64,000 bases of DNA from Helicobacter sp. MIT 05-5294 (lineage in GTDB: Bacteria; Campylobacterota; Campylobacteria; Campylobacterales; Helicobacteraceae): positions 41,407 through 105,406 of the forward strand of contig NZ_JRPA02000008.1 in assembly GCF_000765675.1 (NCBI RefSeq), in the 5' to 3' direction. The translations under genes were made by a program, and so were the position numbers. Below the pieces are notes generated by a model. The model searched no databases. It had not been told where the DNA came from and saw nothing but the letters and a program-made list of their open reading frames with translations. Below, piece after piece: positions 35,939 to 45,319 of this stretch (position 1 is the first letter of the stretch; the number at the start of each line of letters is the position of its first letter).

Positions 35939-36886
35939 TTAAGATTCCAAAAGTCCGAGCGTATGGGCAATCACAGCTCCCTCACGCAACCCCTCATCTA
36001 CCACCAAACATTCGCCAAATCCCAAAGCCTCCATAAAACAAGTAAATAATGCGATTCCAAATGGCACAACATCGGCTTTAAACATTCCTACAAGACCGAT
36101 TTGTGATTCCTTTGAAAGCTCCAAAAACTTCGCTAATTCTACTTGGAAATCCTCTCTTGTTAATTCTGTGCCAAAAATCGCTTTTGCATCGTATTCACGC
36201 AGCCCCATTTTGAACGCACATACCATTGTCGGAGTGCCGCTATTTGCCATCATAAATTGTGGCTTTTTGCCTTGTTTGGCGCATTCTTGAATGAAATCCA
36301 CCATAGGTTGCAAAAACTCCTCTTTGTGCACGAGTAGATTCTCTACGCTTTTGTAGCGATCTTTGGCACTGACGATTCCAATCTCAAAGCTTTTTGCCAA
36401 ATCCTTATCGCTATTACACACGATAAATTCGCTACTTGCCCCTCCCATATCTATAAGCAAAAAGCAATCTTGTTTGTATTTGGGATTCTCTCTAGCAATC
36501 TTTTTCGCTGCAATCTTAGGCGCAAGTGAAGTAATTTCGGCTTCTTTAGCCCCTGAAATCACCAAAAAACGAATCTGTGTAAAATCCCAAATCTCTTGCA
36601 AAACTTCTTCACGATTCCGCGCCTTGCGCATTGCCTGTGTTGTCAATGCAACCACTTTGTCTTGAGGCGTGATATGGAGTGCTTGTTTTAATTCCAATAA
36701 ACCTGCAATCACCCTTTCTTTCGCACTTTGGCAAATCTCTCCACTCCTCTCTAATCCCTCTGCTGTGCGCACGGTCGTATCGTATTCGCCAACCACAATA
36801 AAATCATTGTGCGATTCTGCTTCTATTGCTCTCATTCTCACCCCGCGCAGAGAATTGCTACCTAGATCAATTCCTATAATTTCCAT
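35939..36886 (-). CDS. Ppx/GppA-family phosphatase
   Basis: A 315-residue ASKHA-fold phosphatase. The phosphate-binding loop IIGIDLGSNSLRGVRM is at the start and LIDMGGASSEFI near residue 146. Members are exopolyphosphatases or pppGpp phosphohydrolases; this short form lacks the extra C-terminal domain, so which activity it has is open. It is the last gene of the two-component operon, 3 bases after the kinase gene, which suggests a link between (p)ppGpp or polyphosphate metabolism and that regulon. Confidence 0.85.
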   Translation of the reverse strand: MEIIGIDLGSNSLRGVRMRAIEAESHNDFIVVGEYDTTVRTAEGLERSGEICQSAKERVIAGLLELKQALHITPQDKVVALTTQAMRKARNREEVLQEIWDFTQIRFLVISGAKEAEITSLAPKIAAKKIARENPKYKQDCFLLIDMGGASSEFIVCNSDKDLAKSFEIGIVSAKDRYKSVENLLVHKEEFLQPMVDFIQECAKQGKKPQFMMANSGTPTMVCAFKMGLREYDAKAIFGTELTREDFQVELAKFLELSKESQIGLVGMFKADVVPFGIALFTCFMEALGFGECLVVDEGLREGAVIAHTLGLLES

Positions 36887-36889
36887 ATT

Positions 36890-38197
36890 TTATTCCTTTG
36901 GAAAGATGATTTTAAAACAATGTATGCCTTGCGATTCCGCTTTTGGCTGATACAAATAGCCAAATCCCAAATGATGCAATTCCAAGATTCCTTTCACAAT
37001 TCCAAGTCCAAGCCCATAACCTTGAATCAGCGCATGGGTATCTTCGCGAGAAAAAGGTTCAAGATAATACGAAATCGGCTGTTTTAAAGCATTCCCAACA
37101 TTGCAAATATTCAAGCAAAAAACTTCATCTTTTTGAGATTCCAAGCCCAACACGATAGTATTTTCAAGGCTTGTTTCTTGGGTTGCACTCATGGTGATTT
37201 TGCCACCACTTTTGTATTTTTTCGCATTTTCGATAAGATTCTTCAATGCAATAGATAAAAACTGCAAATCCCCGCGGATTCTAAAATTTTCTAAAATCTC
37301 AATTTCTAGCTCCTCTTGCTCCAAAAACAAGTGTTGCAAAGTCTCCAAAACCAAAGTTTCCACTTCAAATTCACGCCAAACAAGCAAATCTCCGCCCTCT
37401 TGAATCTTCTCAAAGGTTAGAATCTGACTTGTAAGACTATCAAGATTACCCACACACCGCATTACAAGCTCTTTTTGTGGATTTTCTGGCATCATTTCCA
37501 AAGCAAGTTTTGCCTTAGAAATCGGAGTTTTCAACTCGTGTCCGATGTTTCTTAGCACAAATTCCCGCGTCATCATTAGCTTAGAAATCTTCGCACTCAT
37601 CGTGTTAAAACTCCACGCCAACCTTGCTTGTTGCGGTTCTTTTGGCACAGGAATCTTGATTTTATAATTTCCTTTGGCGAACTCTTGCAAGGCATTTTGC
37701 AAAACCTTCAAAGGGTGCAAAAGTGCTAGAATGATGGAAAAAGTCAAAAGCTGGATTAAAAAATCCAAAAATATCCACACATTTAAGCCATCGCCTAAAA
37801 ACAATTCGGATTCGTAGTCTTTAAAAGCAACAAAATTCATTCCCAAGTATTCTAAACAGAATCCATAATAGCTTTGGAATCTAAAGATTTTAACCTTTGT
37901 AAAAGATTCTTTATCTTCTAGCAAAATCACCGCGTCTTTTGGCATTTGGCGCACGATTTCATAATGATTATTTTCTACCATTTCTTGCAAATGTTTCGTG
38001 TTGCCACTGATAAATTCTAGCAAGGATTGCTGTGCTAGAAAAGTCGTTTTGGACAAAATCGCCTGTTCGTTTTTCTTTAGATTATTTACATTGGCGAAAT
38101 AAACAATCACGCCACTAATGCAAACAGAAGCAATAAACAGAACATAAATTTGCACAAAAAGAGGAGGAATGAGATTTGGAATCCTAAATTTACTCAC
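36890..38197 (-). CDS. Sensor histidine kinase, ArsS-like
   Basis: A 435-residue membrane kinase. Two membrane segments (about residues 12-33 and 144-167) flank a small periplasmic domain. A HAMP-like linker follows, then the H-box RNIGHELKTPISKAKLAL with the phospho-acceptor His, the N-box LKNLIENAKKYKSGG, and G-boxes (YGLGLGIVKGI). Its overall form resembles the acid-responsive ArsS of H. pylori; the signal here is unknown. It lies after the response regulator gene. Confidence 0.88.
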   Translation of the reverse strand: MSKFRIPNLIPPLFVQIYVLFIASVCISGVIVYFANVNNLKKNEQAILSKTTFLAQQSLLEFISGNTKHLQEMVENNHYEIVRQMPKDAVILLEDKESFTKVKIFRFQSYYGFCLEYLGMNFVAFKDYESELFLGDGLNVWIFLDFLIQLLTFSIILALLHPLKVLQNALQEFAKGNYKIKIPVPKEPQQARLAWSFNTMSAKISKLMMTREFVLRNIGHELKTPISKAKLALEMMPENPQKELVMRCVGNLDSLTSQILTFEKIQEGGDLLVWREFEVETLVLETLQHLFLEQEELEIEILENFRIRGDLQFLSIALKNLIENAKKYKSGGKITMSATQETSLENTIVLGLESQKDEVFCLNICNVGNALKQPISYYLEPFSREDTHALIQGYGLGLGIVKGILELHHLGFGYLYQPKAESQGIHCFKIIFPKE

Positions 38198-38221
38198 TGC
38201 AATCTGCCACTTAAAAGATTC

Positions 38222-38890
38222 TTAATCGCAAAACTTATATCCAATCCCCCAAACTGATTGGATATATTTTGGCATTTTGGCATCATCGCCTAATTTCATT
38301 CGCAGATTCCGAATATGCGTATCAATACTGCGCGAAGAAGAATCGGGAGAAATGCTAGAAATAGCGAGTGCAAGGGATTCGCGCGAATAAGGTTTGCCTT
38401 TGTGTGTAATCAACAAGCTTAAAATCTCAAATTCGGCGGGTGTAAGCTCCACATTATAGCCTGAAACATTCACTTTGCGCTTACTTATATCCACTTCTAA
38501 ATCTCCATATTTCACACTTTGATTTTGCGAATAGCGTTTAAGCAAAGCATGAATCCGCGCGACTAATTCAATGGGTTCATAGGATTTTGCTAAATAATCA
38601 TCTGCGCCTCGCTCAAAACCTAGAATCTTGCTACTAATATCCGCTCTTGCAGATGACATAATAATTGGAATATCGCTGATTTGGCGTAGCTTTTGGCATA
38701 ATTCTAAGCCGTCCATTTCAGGCAACATAATATCTAACACCGCCAAATGGAATCCGCCTTTTCTTTTCACCCAATCCAACGCCGTATTAGGGCTATCTGT
38801 CGCCAAAACTTCCATACCGCTTTTATGCAGATAATCCACTAATAATTTTTGCATTTCTAAATCATCTTCTACTATTAAAATCTTATACAT
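38222..38890 (-). CDS. OmpR-family response regulator, ArsR-like
   Basis: A 222-residue regulator. The receiver domain has the acidic pocket (VEDD), the phospho-acceptor Asp53 in LAVLDIMLPEMDG, and the conserved Lys in DDYLAKSYEP. The C-terminal winged-helix domain has the ELTPAEFEILSLLITH and RSIDTHIRNLRMKLG motifs. It pairs with the kinase encoded 24 bases downstream. The intact Asp distinguishes it from the atypical HP1043 type. Confidence 0.92.
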   Translation of the reverse strand: MYKILIVEDDLEMQKLLVDYLHKSGMEVLATDSPNTALDWVKRKGGFHLAVLDIMLPEMDGLELCQKLRQISDIPIIMSSARADISSKILGFERGADDYLAKSYEPIELVARIHALLKRYSQNQSVKYGDLEVDISKRKVNVSGYNVELTPAEFEILSLLITHKGKPYSRESLALAISSISPDSSSRSIDTHIRNLRMKLGDDAKMPKYIQSVWGIGYKFCD

Positions 38891-38893
38891 TTA

Positions 38894-39247
38894 TTACTCC
38901 AAGATTTTTTCTAAAAGTTCATTCATACTTGTTTTATCCAAAATCTTCGCTACCGCACAATAAAATGCGATTCTAGCTTGGATATATTCCTCGCTAACTT
39001 CTTTGAATGCTTGTTCGTATTCTCCCAAATCCACTTTCACATCGTTTTTTAAATCCTGCAAAAGACGATTACGAATGCGATCACTATTTTGTTGGTAGAT
39101 TAATTTTTCTGTGTAGTATTCTGCCATTGCGCTTTTCAATGCTTCTTGCGTTGCAATCGGCAAATTCAGCGTTTTTAGGGTATTTTCAAGGTCATTACTC
39201 CACAACTGCATACAAAAGACGAAACAAAAAAGAATCAAAACTCGCAT
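38894..39247 (-). CDS. Small periplasmic protein ahead of the two-component pair
   Basis: A 117-residue protein with a signal peptide (residues 1-17, VLILFCFVFCMQLW), then a helical, charged body (ENTLKTLNLPIATQEAL, AEYYTEKLIYQQNSDRIRNRL). The size, export and position recall the CpxP/Spy-like or periplasmic sensor-accessory proteins encoded with two-component systems, but no LTXXQ motif is seen. It is separated by 3 bases from the response regulator gene, so it heads the operon. I infer an accessory role; the family is not recognised. Confidence 0.6.
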   Translation of the reverse strand: MRVLILFCFVFCMQLWSNDLENTLKTLNLPIATQEALKSAMAEYYTEKLIYQQNSDRIRNRLLQDLKNDVKVDLGEYEQAFKEVSEEYIQARIAFYCAVAKILDKTSMNELLEKILE

Positions 39248-39460
39248 TTATATCCCAAAATTTAGAATATAAAATTATAAAAGCCCCACAATAAAGCTAC
39301 ACTTAAATAATTTCTGCTTTTTCTAATCTAAAAGCCTATGGAATCTCATAATGGAATCTTAATTTTAAGCAAGATTGCATTGCGCGAAGCGTTTGGGAAG
39401 ATTGATTGTGTAAAATTTAGCAAGATTTTATTGTAAATTTTTCGTTGTAGAATCTTTGAT

Positions 39461-39484
39461 TGTGAGGTTCAAAACAACCTCACA
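39461..39484. terminator. Hairpin between convergent or neighbouring genes
   Basis: TGTGAGGTT (39461-39469) and AACCTCACA (39476-39484) form a perfect 9-bp stem with a 6-base loop, 49 bases beyond the Na/Pi cotransporter stop. No T-run on either strand, so termination is not assured. Confidence 0.45.
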
Positions 39485-39532
39485 AAAAGGCAATCAAGGA
39501 ATCTTGAAACATTTTAAGAATCACGAGAGATT

Positions 39533-41314
39533 CTACGCTTCTTGTTCCTCTGTCTCTTGGGCATTAAGCCATTCTTCTTTGGTAAAAATCACTTCCACCG
39601 CTTCCATAAGATTCACCGCAATATCTGCCATAAAGGAGCTATCATTTAGGATTGAAGTTGCATTTGCCGCACTGATTTTTTCTTCTGCAATCAGCTTTTC
39701 AACATCACGCATAATATGTTCATCAAACTCTTTTGGCATATCTTTAGCAACTTTAATTTGCTTTAGTATCACATAGGCACTTTCATCTTTCATTAGCTTT
39801 AATTCCTCAATACTGCGCAACAATTCCCCCAAATCTTTACGCATTGCGTTGTATTGCTCTGCAAGATAAGGATTGGAAGAGACAGAGTAGATTTTCATAT
39901 TAGTTTGGATTAGTTTCAAGTTTTTTGTCGCTTCTGTGATATTGCGTGCTGCAACCTTAAAAGAATAAATGCGCTGGTTTTTATCTTCATCTTCTACATA
40001 TTTTTGCACTTTGGTAGAAAACTCCATAATCGCGTCAAATAAAACCTTGATTTTGCGCTTATAAAGATAATCCAAATCCACATTTCCACTAAACCATTTT
40101 TTTGTTTTCACAATCGTATCAAAGCTTTCTTTTCCACGAATATCGCTGCGGTTAAATCCAATCGTATGGGCAATGAGTGCATACGCATTATTATAAAGGT
40201 GCAAGGATTCTTTTTGCAAAGCTTCAATCGCCGTATCAGAATATTCTATCAAGTTGCTATCCAAATACAAAGGCGCGTCCATATCTCTATCGCGCGGAGC
40301 TTTGATAGTTTTATCCAAGAAAAACACGATTTGTTTGATAAACAAAGAAATCAAAATCACACCCACAAGGTTAAACAAAGTATGGAAAAGCGCGGTTTTA
40401 AGCGCGATATTTCCTGGAGCAAGTCCTAAAAAATCCGCTGTGATATTCACCAAATGGACAAAATACGGGAAAAGAATAATCACAATAATCGCAATACTAA
40501 AGTTAAAAATACAATTCGCAATCGCGAGTTTTTTCCCCTCAATGTTCGCGCTCAAACTTGCCACAACTGCGGTTACAACCCCACCAACACTTGTTCCAAG
40601 TGTCGCAGCCAAAGCATTTTCAAAGCCAATTTGTCCGCTCACTAACGCAGAGATAATAATCGCCAAAGTCGCATGACTACTTTGCACGATTCCCGTCATC
40701 AAAGCACCAAGTCCCACGAAGATAATCACGCCTTTAAATCCATCAAAATTGAATCGTGAGAGGTCCATAATTTCTTTGTAGGATTCAAAACCGCTCTTAA
40801 TATAATCCACGCCTAAAAAGAAGAATCCAAGCCCAACAAAGATTAATCCAATTCCTTTGAAAACTTTGTCTTTTTGGAAATTCAACACCGTTCCGCAAAC
40901 AATAAGCGGAATCGCCAAGATAGAAATATTAATACTTGTCAATCCCACAATCAACCAAGAACCCGCACTATTGCCTAAGTTTGCCCCGAAAATAATTCCG
41001 ATTCCTTGTGCGAGAGTAATCAGACTCGCAGAGAGGAAAGAAATAGAAATAACAGAAACAAGCGTTGAAGACTGCATTAACATTGTCGTAATAACACCAA
41101 ATACAATACTTTTTAAGCGTGTGTCGGTAGATTTTGTCAAAATCTTTTCTAAAAGCCCTCCGCTAAATGACTTGAATCCAGAACTTAGATTCATCATACC
41201 AATCAACAAAATCGCAACTCCAGCTAGGATTTGCGCCACTTCAGGAAACACCACCAAGAAATACAACATTAAAATGATGATAACAATCAAAGAATATCGT
41301 TTAATATTTTGCAA
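39533..41314 (-). CDS. Na+/phosphate cotransporter family protein (PhoU-like tail)
   Basis: A 593-residue protein. The N-terminal half has about eight membrane segments and two inverted-repeat QSS motifs, MQSSTLVSVISIS and VQSSHATLAIII, typical of the NptA/YjbB (SLC34-like) family. The C-terminal 220 residues are cytoplasmic and helical, as in members with a PhoU-like domain. It probably moves phosphate across the inner membrane, direction uncertain. It stands alone. Confidence 0.87.
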   Translation of the reverse strand: MQNIKRYSLIVIIILMLYFLVVFPEVAQILAGVAILLIGMMNLSSGFKSFSGGLLEKILTKSTDTRLKSIVFGVITTMLMQSSTLVSVISISFLSASLITLAQGIGIIFGANLGNSAGSWLIVGLTSINISILAIPLIVCGTVLNFQKDKVFKGIGLIFVGLGFFFLGVDYIKSGFESYKEIMDLSRFNFDGFKGVIIFVGLGALMTGIVQSSHATLAIIISALVSGQIGFENALAATLGTSVGGVVTAVVASLSANIEGKKLAIANCIFNFSIAIIVIILFPYFVHLVNITADFLGLAPGNIALKTALFHTLFNLVGVILISLFIKQIVFFLDKTIKAPRDRDMDAPLYLDSNLIEYSDTAIEALQKESLHLYNNAYALIAHTIGFNRSDIRGKESFDTIVKTKKWFSGNVDLDYLYKRKIKVLFDAIMEFSTKVQKYVEDEDKNQRIYSFKVAARNITEATKNLKLIQTNMKIYSVSSNPYLAEQYNAMRKDLGELLRSIEELKLMKDESAYVILKQIKVAKDMPKEFDEHIMRDVEKLIAEEKISAANATSILNDSSFMADIAVNLMEAVEVIFTKEEWLNAQETEEQEA

Positions 41315-41483
41315 CCTCTATCCCTTTTTGTAAAATTAAGAGGCTAATTATAGCTAAATTTTGGATTCCGCAAATCAAACTTCATATATTTCTTAAAAAA
41401 TAAAATAATTTTTAACCTTTTAGGATTCTATTAACAATAATATTCTAAGATTAAAATTTCAAAGCGCAAAAAAGGAGCGAAAA

Positions 41484-42698
41484 ATGGAGCAAGAGACTAA
41501 AAGGATTCTTATCATCGGCGGTGGTTATGGTGGATTGAAAGTCGCGCTAGGTTTGCAAAGACAATATCAAGGCAATGCAAAAATCACTTTGATTAGCAAA
41601 CACGACTATCATTACCAAACTACGCTGTTACATAAAGTAGCAATCGGCACATTAAGTGCAAGAAAAGCGCGTATTTATTATCGTAAGATTCTCAATCCCC
41701 AAAAAGTAGAGTTTATCAAAGATAAAATCAAAAAACTTTGCCCAAAAGAAAATAAAGTTATTGGCAATGGGGGAGAATATTCTTATGATTATCTGATTAT
41801 TGGGCTTGGCTTTAAGCCCGATAATTTCGGAATTAGCGGGGTGGATCAATATACTTATAAACTCTCCTCTCTTAATGCAGCCCTTAAACTCACAAAAAAC
41901 ATTGAAAACAAATTCAAAGAATTTGTGCATACCAAAAATCCAAAAGACTTGCAAGTTATTGTGTGTGGCACGGGCTTTACCGGGATTGAATTTACCGCAG
42001 AACTCGCCACACAGCTTGATGAGCTTTGCCTCATTTGTGGCATTGATAGGAAGATTCCAAAGATTACCTGTATTGGACGCTCCAAACATATCTTGCCTGT
42101 TTTTAACGAAAATCTTGTCCAAACAGCGGAATCCAAACTAGAAGCACTCGGCGTAGAGATTCTCTCTTCTGCGACAATCAAAGAGATTCAAGAAGGAAAA
42201 GTTATTGTAGAAAAAGAAGGGCAAACGCAAGAAATTTATGGCAATACAATTATTTGGAGCGCGGGTGTTAAAGGAAGTGATATTGTAGAAAATTCCGAGA
42301 TTCCAAACAAAAAAGGGCGTATCAAGGTCAATGCTAAGCTTCAATGCGAGGATTTTCCTAATATTTATGTCGTGGGAGATTGTGCGGTGGTTGCAAGTAA
42401 AGATGCCATTCACGCGCCTACTGCGCAACTCTCCGCACAAATGGGGGATTACATTGCGGAGCTTTTATGTGCCAAATTAGAAAACAAAGCCTTTGATAAA
42501 ATTTTCAAATTCAATCATCGTGGCACGGTCTGCTCTATCGGGCATACCGATGGTGTAGGAATCGTATATCATAAAAATGTCAAAGGAGAAATGGCGGCTT
42601 TTATGAAAAATACAATTGAAAACAAATGGCTATATAGCATAGGCGGTATGGATATGGTGCTAAAAAAGGGGCAATTCCGCTACCGCACGAGCAATTAA
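41484..42698 (+). CDS. NDH-2-type NAD(P)H:quinone oxidoreductase
   Basis: A 404-residue flavoprotein with two dinucleotide-binding folds: ILIIGGGYGGLKVALGL (FAD) at residues 9-25 and VIVCGTGFTGIEFTAEL (NADH) near 155-171. The VVGDCA motif (about residue 293) completes the FAD site. The C-terminal part ends with a hydrophobic-basic segment likely to touch the membrane. It would pass electrons from NADH to quinone without proton pumping. AAAGGAG precedes the ATG. Sulfide:quinone reductase is an alternative, but the Cys pattern does not support it. Confidence 0.8.
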   Translation: MEQETKRILIIGGGYGGLKVALGLQRQYQGNAKITLISKHDYHYQTTLLHKVAIGTLSARKARIYYRKILNPQKVEFIKDKIKKLCPKENKVIGNGGEYSYDYLIIGLGFKPDNFGISGVDQYTYKLSSLNAALKLTKNIENKFKEFVHTKNPKDLQVIVCGTGFTGIEFTAELATQLDELCLICGIDRKIPKITCIGRSKHILPVFNENLVQTAESKLEALGVEILSSATIKEIQEGKVIVEKEGQTQEIYGNTIIWSAGVKGSDIVENSEIPNKKGRIKVNAKLQCEDFPNIYVVGDCAVVASKDAIHAPTAQLSAQMGDYIAELLCAKLENKAFDKIFKFNHRGTVCSIGHTDGVGIVYHKNVKGEMAAFMKNTIENKWLYSIGGMDMVLKKGQFRYRTSN

Positions 42699-42790
42699 TA
42701 GAAATTTTCAAGCCAAGTTAGGGATTCCGCACTAGATTACTTAAAGTTTTAAAAATCGCAGGGTTAGAATCCGCTTTAGCTTGGGATTAT

Positions 42791-42826
42791 GAATTGCTTT
42801 GTCGCTCCACTCCGCGCAATGACAAG
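42791..42826 (-). repeat. Dispersed palindromic repeat, copy 6 (inverted)
   Basis: On the minus strand it reads GTCATTGCGCGGAGTGGAGC and ends GACAAAGCAATTC. Confidence 0.65.
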
Positions 42827-42840
42827 AGGGTGCGCTATTG

Positions 42841-42875
42841 CGTCATTGCGAGATTCTGCGGTAGCGGAATCGTGG
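42841..42875 (+). repeat. Dispersed palindromic repeat, copy 7
   Basis: It starts CGTCATTGCGAG and has an internal GATTCTGC-ggta-GCGGAATC hairpin-like pairing, followed by GTGGTGTGC. Confidence 0.65.
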
Positions 42876-42948
42876 TGTGCAATTTGTGGAACAAATTTCA
42901 CCCACACTTGCAAATCTATAATGCAGGATTAGAGTAAATATGCCTACT

Positions 42949-42989
42949 GCGTCATTGCAAGGACCGCAAGGACGAAGCAATCTATAATG
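42949..42989 (+). repeat. Dispersed palindromic repeat, copy 8
   Basis: It reads GCGTCATTGCAAGG, then ACCGCAAGGAC, and ends GAAGCAATCTATAATG. Arms match copies 1-3. Confidence 0.75.
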
Positions 42990-43044
42990 TAAATCGTAAA
43001 TAAAATAATGCAATGGAATCTTTAAAGGCAAGATTCTAAATTAT

Positions 43045-43086
43045 GGATTGCCACAGCCCTTTGTCAGAGGCTTCACAATGACGAGG
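43045..43086 (-). repeat. Dispersed palindromic repeat, copy 9 (inverted)
   Basis: On the minus strand it reads CGTCATTGTGAAGCCTC and ends CTGTGGCAATCC, with an internal GCCTCTG/AGGGC-like pairing. Confidence 0.65.
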
Positions 43087-43134
43087 TGGTGGGATTCTGC
43101 AATGAAATCCTTAACAACAACTTCTAAACGCTTC

Positions 43135-43536
43135 CTAGCGTCTCTTTAGCCCAACTCCCAAAGCTTTTTCTAGGAGTTCTTTGCGCTTGGGATTCAGTTG
43201 TTTGAAATGCTTTTCAACCTCTAAAATCAACTTGGCATTGACGCTTTTGTGCGAAGTGAGAATCGCAATAAACTCTAAATCAAAGTTTTCCACTTCCTGC
43301 ATATATTGCGCATACTGCGCAAAAGCTAATTGGGAATAAAATTCAAGTTGGTGCAAATCCTTGCTTTGGTCCTTAAGTTGTGTTAAAACTTCTTGCGCAT
43401 TTGGAATCTTAGGCGCATTTTGCGCTGTTTTGCCTTTGCCAAACATTCTATCTCCCAAAAAAACAAAAAACAGCGCAATTAACAACAAACCAACAATCAA
43501 AAACACCAAAAACAAAATCCAATCTTCTTTTTGCAT
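43135..43536 (-). CDS. Small membrane-anchored protein, unknown function
   Basis: A 133-residue protein with a single N-terminal membrane segment (about residues 7-28, LFLVFLIVGLLLIALFFVFLG) and a cytoplasmic or periplasmic helical tail rich in Gln, Glu and Lys with heptad-like spacing. It ends in a basic GLKRR. No family is recognised. It stands alone between a repeat region and dapD. Confidence 0.65.
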   Translation of the reverse strand: MQKEDWILFLVFLIVGLLLIALFFVFLGDRMFGKGKTAQNAPKIPNAQEVLTQLKDQSKDLHQLEFYSQLAFAQYAQYMQEVENFDLEFIAILTSHKSVNAKLILEVEKHFKQLNPKRKELLEKALGVGLKRR

Positions 43537-43694
43537 TTTTTCCTCTTAGTTGTTTTTGAGGCGAATTATAGCCTATTTCCTTAAGCTTTAATGCTTTTGG
43601 GAGGAGAAAAATTTAGGTAAAAATACTAGATTGAAATCCTTTTGGAAGATTCCAAAACAGAATCGCAATAAAATTTATTTTATGTGGAATTGGC

Positions 43695-43700
43695 TATAAT
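43695..43700 (+). promoter_or_regulatory. Consensus -10 box of dapD
   Basis: TATAAT lies 24 bases before the dapD ATG, giving a start site near 43707. No -35 box is recognised. Confidence 0.6.
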
Positions 43701-43724
43701 CCGCAAATTTTTAAGGAGTTTTTG

Positions 43725-44930
43725 ATGAATAAAGAAGAATTTAAAACCAAAGTAGAATCCCTACAAAGTGCGCCTAACTACAAACAGCCTTTAGGATTTG
43801 GCATTTGTTATGCTGATGTGGGCGTGGTGAGCAATAAGGTTTTACAAGCAACTTATCCTGTGCTAAATTGGGGAGAAAATTTCGGTTCTTACGCGATTTT
43901 TGAGTCCTTACGCGAGGAATGCGAAGTGCTAGAAGATAGCGAGAGTGAATTGGTGTTTGGAATCACAGAGGAATTTGTGATTAAAGCAATGGAATCTTTC
44001 ACGCCTTTTTTAGCGCAAACCCAAGAGAATCCAAATCTACATAAAAATGTCGCGGTAGTTTTGGAGCTTCAACGCGCCTTGCAAGAGGATAGAATCTATA
44101 CTGAAAATGGGGATTTTCGCTACCGATTCTGCGCAATCTATCAAGATGTGCAATGCAAAAGCGTAGAATCCGCATATCTTAAGCTACTTGCGCTTTCACT
44201 TGGCAAAGCACCGCTTAGAAGTTTGTATTTAGATGGAATCTTTGGCTTACTTACAAATGTCGCGTGGAGCGGCAATGTGCCTTTTGAACTAGAATGGTTA
44301 AGAGAAAATGAAATCGCACTCAAAATGCGCGGAGAGTTTCCCGCAATTGATTTTGTGGATAAATTCCCTCGTTATTTAATGCAAGTGATTCCACAATATG
44401 ACAATATTCGCTTATTGGATACCGCTAAAACTCGCTTTGGCGCGTATCTTGGCAAGGGAGGCTATACACAAATGCCCGGAGCAAGTTATGTGAATTTCAA
44501 CGCAGGTGCAATGGGTGCGTGTATGAATGAGGGGCGCATTAGCTCTAGTGTCGTTGTCGGCGAGGGTAGCGATGTCGGCGGAGGCGCAAGCATACTTGGC
44601 GTGTTAAGCGGAGGAAACGCAGACCCTATTAGTATTGGCAAAAACTGCCTTTTAGGCGTCAATAGCTCCACAGGAATCAGTTTGGGTGATGGTTGTATCG
44701 TAGATGGCGGAATCGCGGTTTTAGCAGGAACGATTTTTAAAATCAGCGAGGAAGAGGCACGAAAAATCGCAGAGATTAATTCGGGCTTTGAAGTCAAAGA
44801 AAGCGGGTTGTATAAGGGGCGCGAATTATCAGGCAAAAATGGTGTGCATTTCAGACAAGATTCTAAGAGTGGCGCGATGATTGCTTTCCGCTCTAATCGC
44901 AAAATTGAATTAAACTCCGCTTTGCATTAG
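43725..44930 (+). CDS. dapD: Tetrahydrodipicolinate N-succinyltransferase DapD
   Basis: About 401 residues of the Campylobacterota-type DapD. The C-terminal part shows left-handed beta-helix hexapeptide repeats (GASYVNFNAGAMGACMNEGR, ISSSVVVGEGSDVGGGASIL, IGKNCLLGVNSSTGISLGDG). The enzyme uses succinyl-CoA in the succinylase branch of lysine and meso-diaminopimelate synthesis. The ATG at 43725 is chosen over a TTG at 43722 because AAGGAG lies 6 bases before it. Confidence 0.92.
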   Translation: MNKEEFKTKVESLQSAPNYKQPLGFGICYADVGVVSNKVLQATYPVLNWGENFGSYAIFESLREECEVLEDSESELVFGITEEFVIKAMESFTPFLAQTQENPNLHKNVAVVLELQRALQEDRIYTENGDFRYRFCAIYQDVQCKSVESAYLKLLALSLGKAPLRSLYLDGIFGLLTNVAWSGNVPFELEWLRENEIALKMRGEFPAIDFVDKFPRYLMQVIPQYDNIRLLDTAKTRFGAYLGKGGYTQMPGASYVNFNAGAMGACMNEGRISSSVVVGEGSDVGGGASILGVLSGGNADPISIGKNCLLGVNSSTGISLGDGCIVDGGIAVLAGTIFKISEEEARKIAEINSGFEVKESGLYKGRELSGKNGVHFRQDSKSGAMIAFRSNRKIELNSALH

Positions 44931-45319
44931 TCTTCACATAGGATTCTGCTATTTACGAGAAGTGAAGTAGCTTTGGCGTTGCAGAATCTTGCCTTGCTAT
45001 TGTGGGAAACTGCGAAGATTCCACTTTGTTTGTTGTTACGAATGAGCAAAATAACGAGGCGGTCTATAATATAGAATCTCGCCATTGTAGATTTGCGAGT
45101 GTGGCAAATTGCCATGCAATGCGCCTCGCAATAACAAAAGGGCAAAATCTTAGCGACTTCTTACAGAAACGACCGCCAACCTGCGATTCTATAATGCAAA
45201 ATCTTACAATAACAAAAAATGAGGGATTTTATCTAAAACAAGAATCTACGCCGATACTATAACGCAGATTGTGCATTAAAAGCAAAATTTAATTTAGTGA
45301 AATTTGGATTATGATTTGG
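44931..45319. other. Spacer between dapD and the tRNA cluster
   Basis: No gene is supported. A degenerate dispersed-repeat copy is visible around 45079-45150 (GCGAGTGTGGCAAATTGC, then GCGCCTCGCAATAAC). The rest is AT-rich. Confidence 0.45.

Larger units (their letters stand above)
42699..43134. other. Repeat-rich spacer after the NDH-2 gene
   Basis: This 436-base spacer holds four copies of the dispersed repeat in both orientations (42791-42826 inverted, 42841-42875 direct, 42949-42989 direct, 43045-43086 inverted). A further segment shares the GTGTGCAATTTGTGGAACAA-type sequence seen near 16480-16520. No gene is supported. Confidence 0.7.

Noticed and set aside
39461..39484. Rho-independent terminator of the Na/Pi transporter gene
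   Set aside because: The stem is perfect but no T-run follows on either strand, so I kept it only as a hairpin of uncertain role.
41484..42698. Sulfide:quinone oxidoreductase
   Set aside because: The protein has the two dinucleotide folds but not the conserved Cys arrangement expected for that enzyme; NDH-2 fits better.
42791..43086. CRISPR array
   Set aside because: The repeats are in both orientations, unevenly spaced, palindromic with variable centres, and no cas genes are near.
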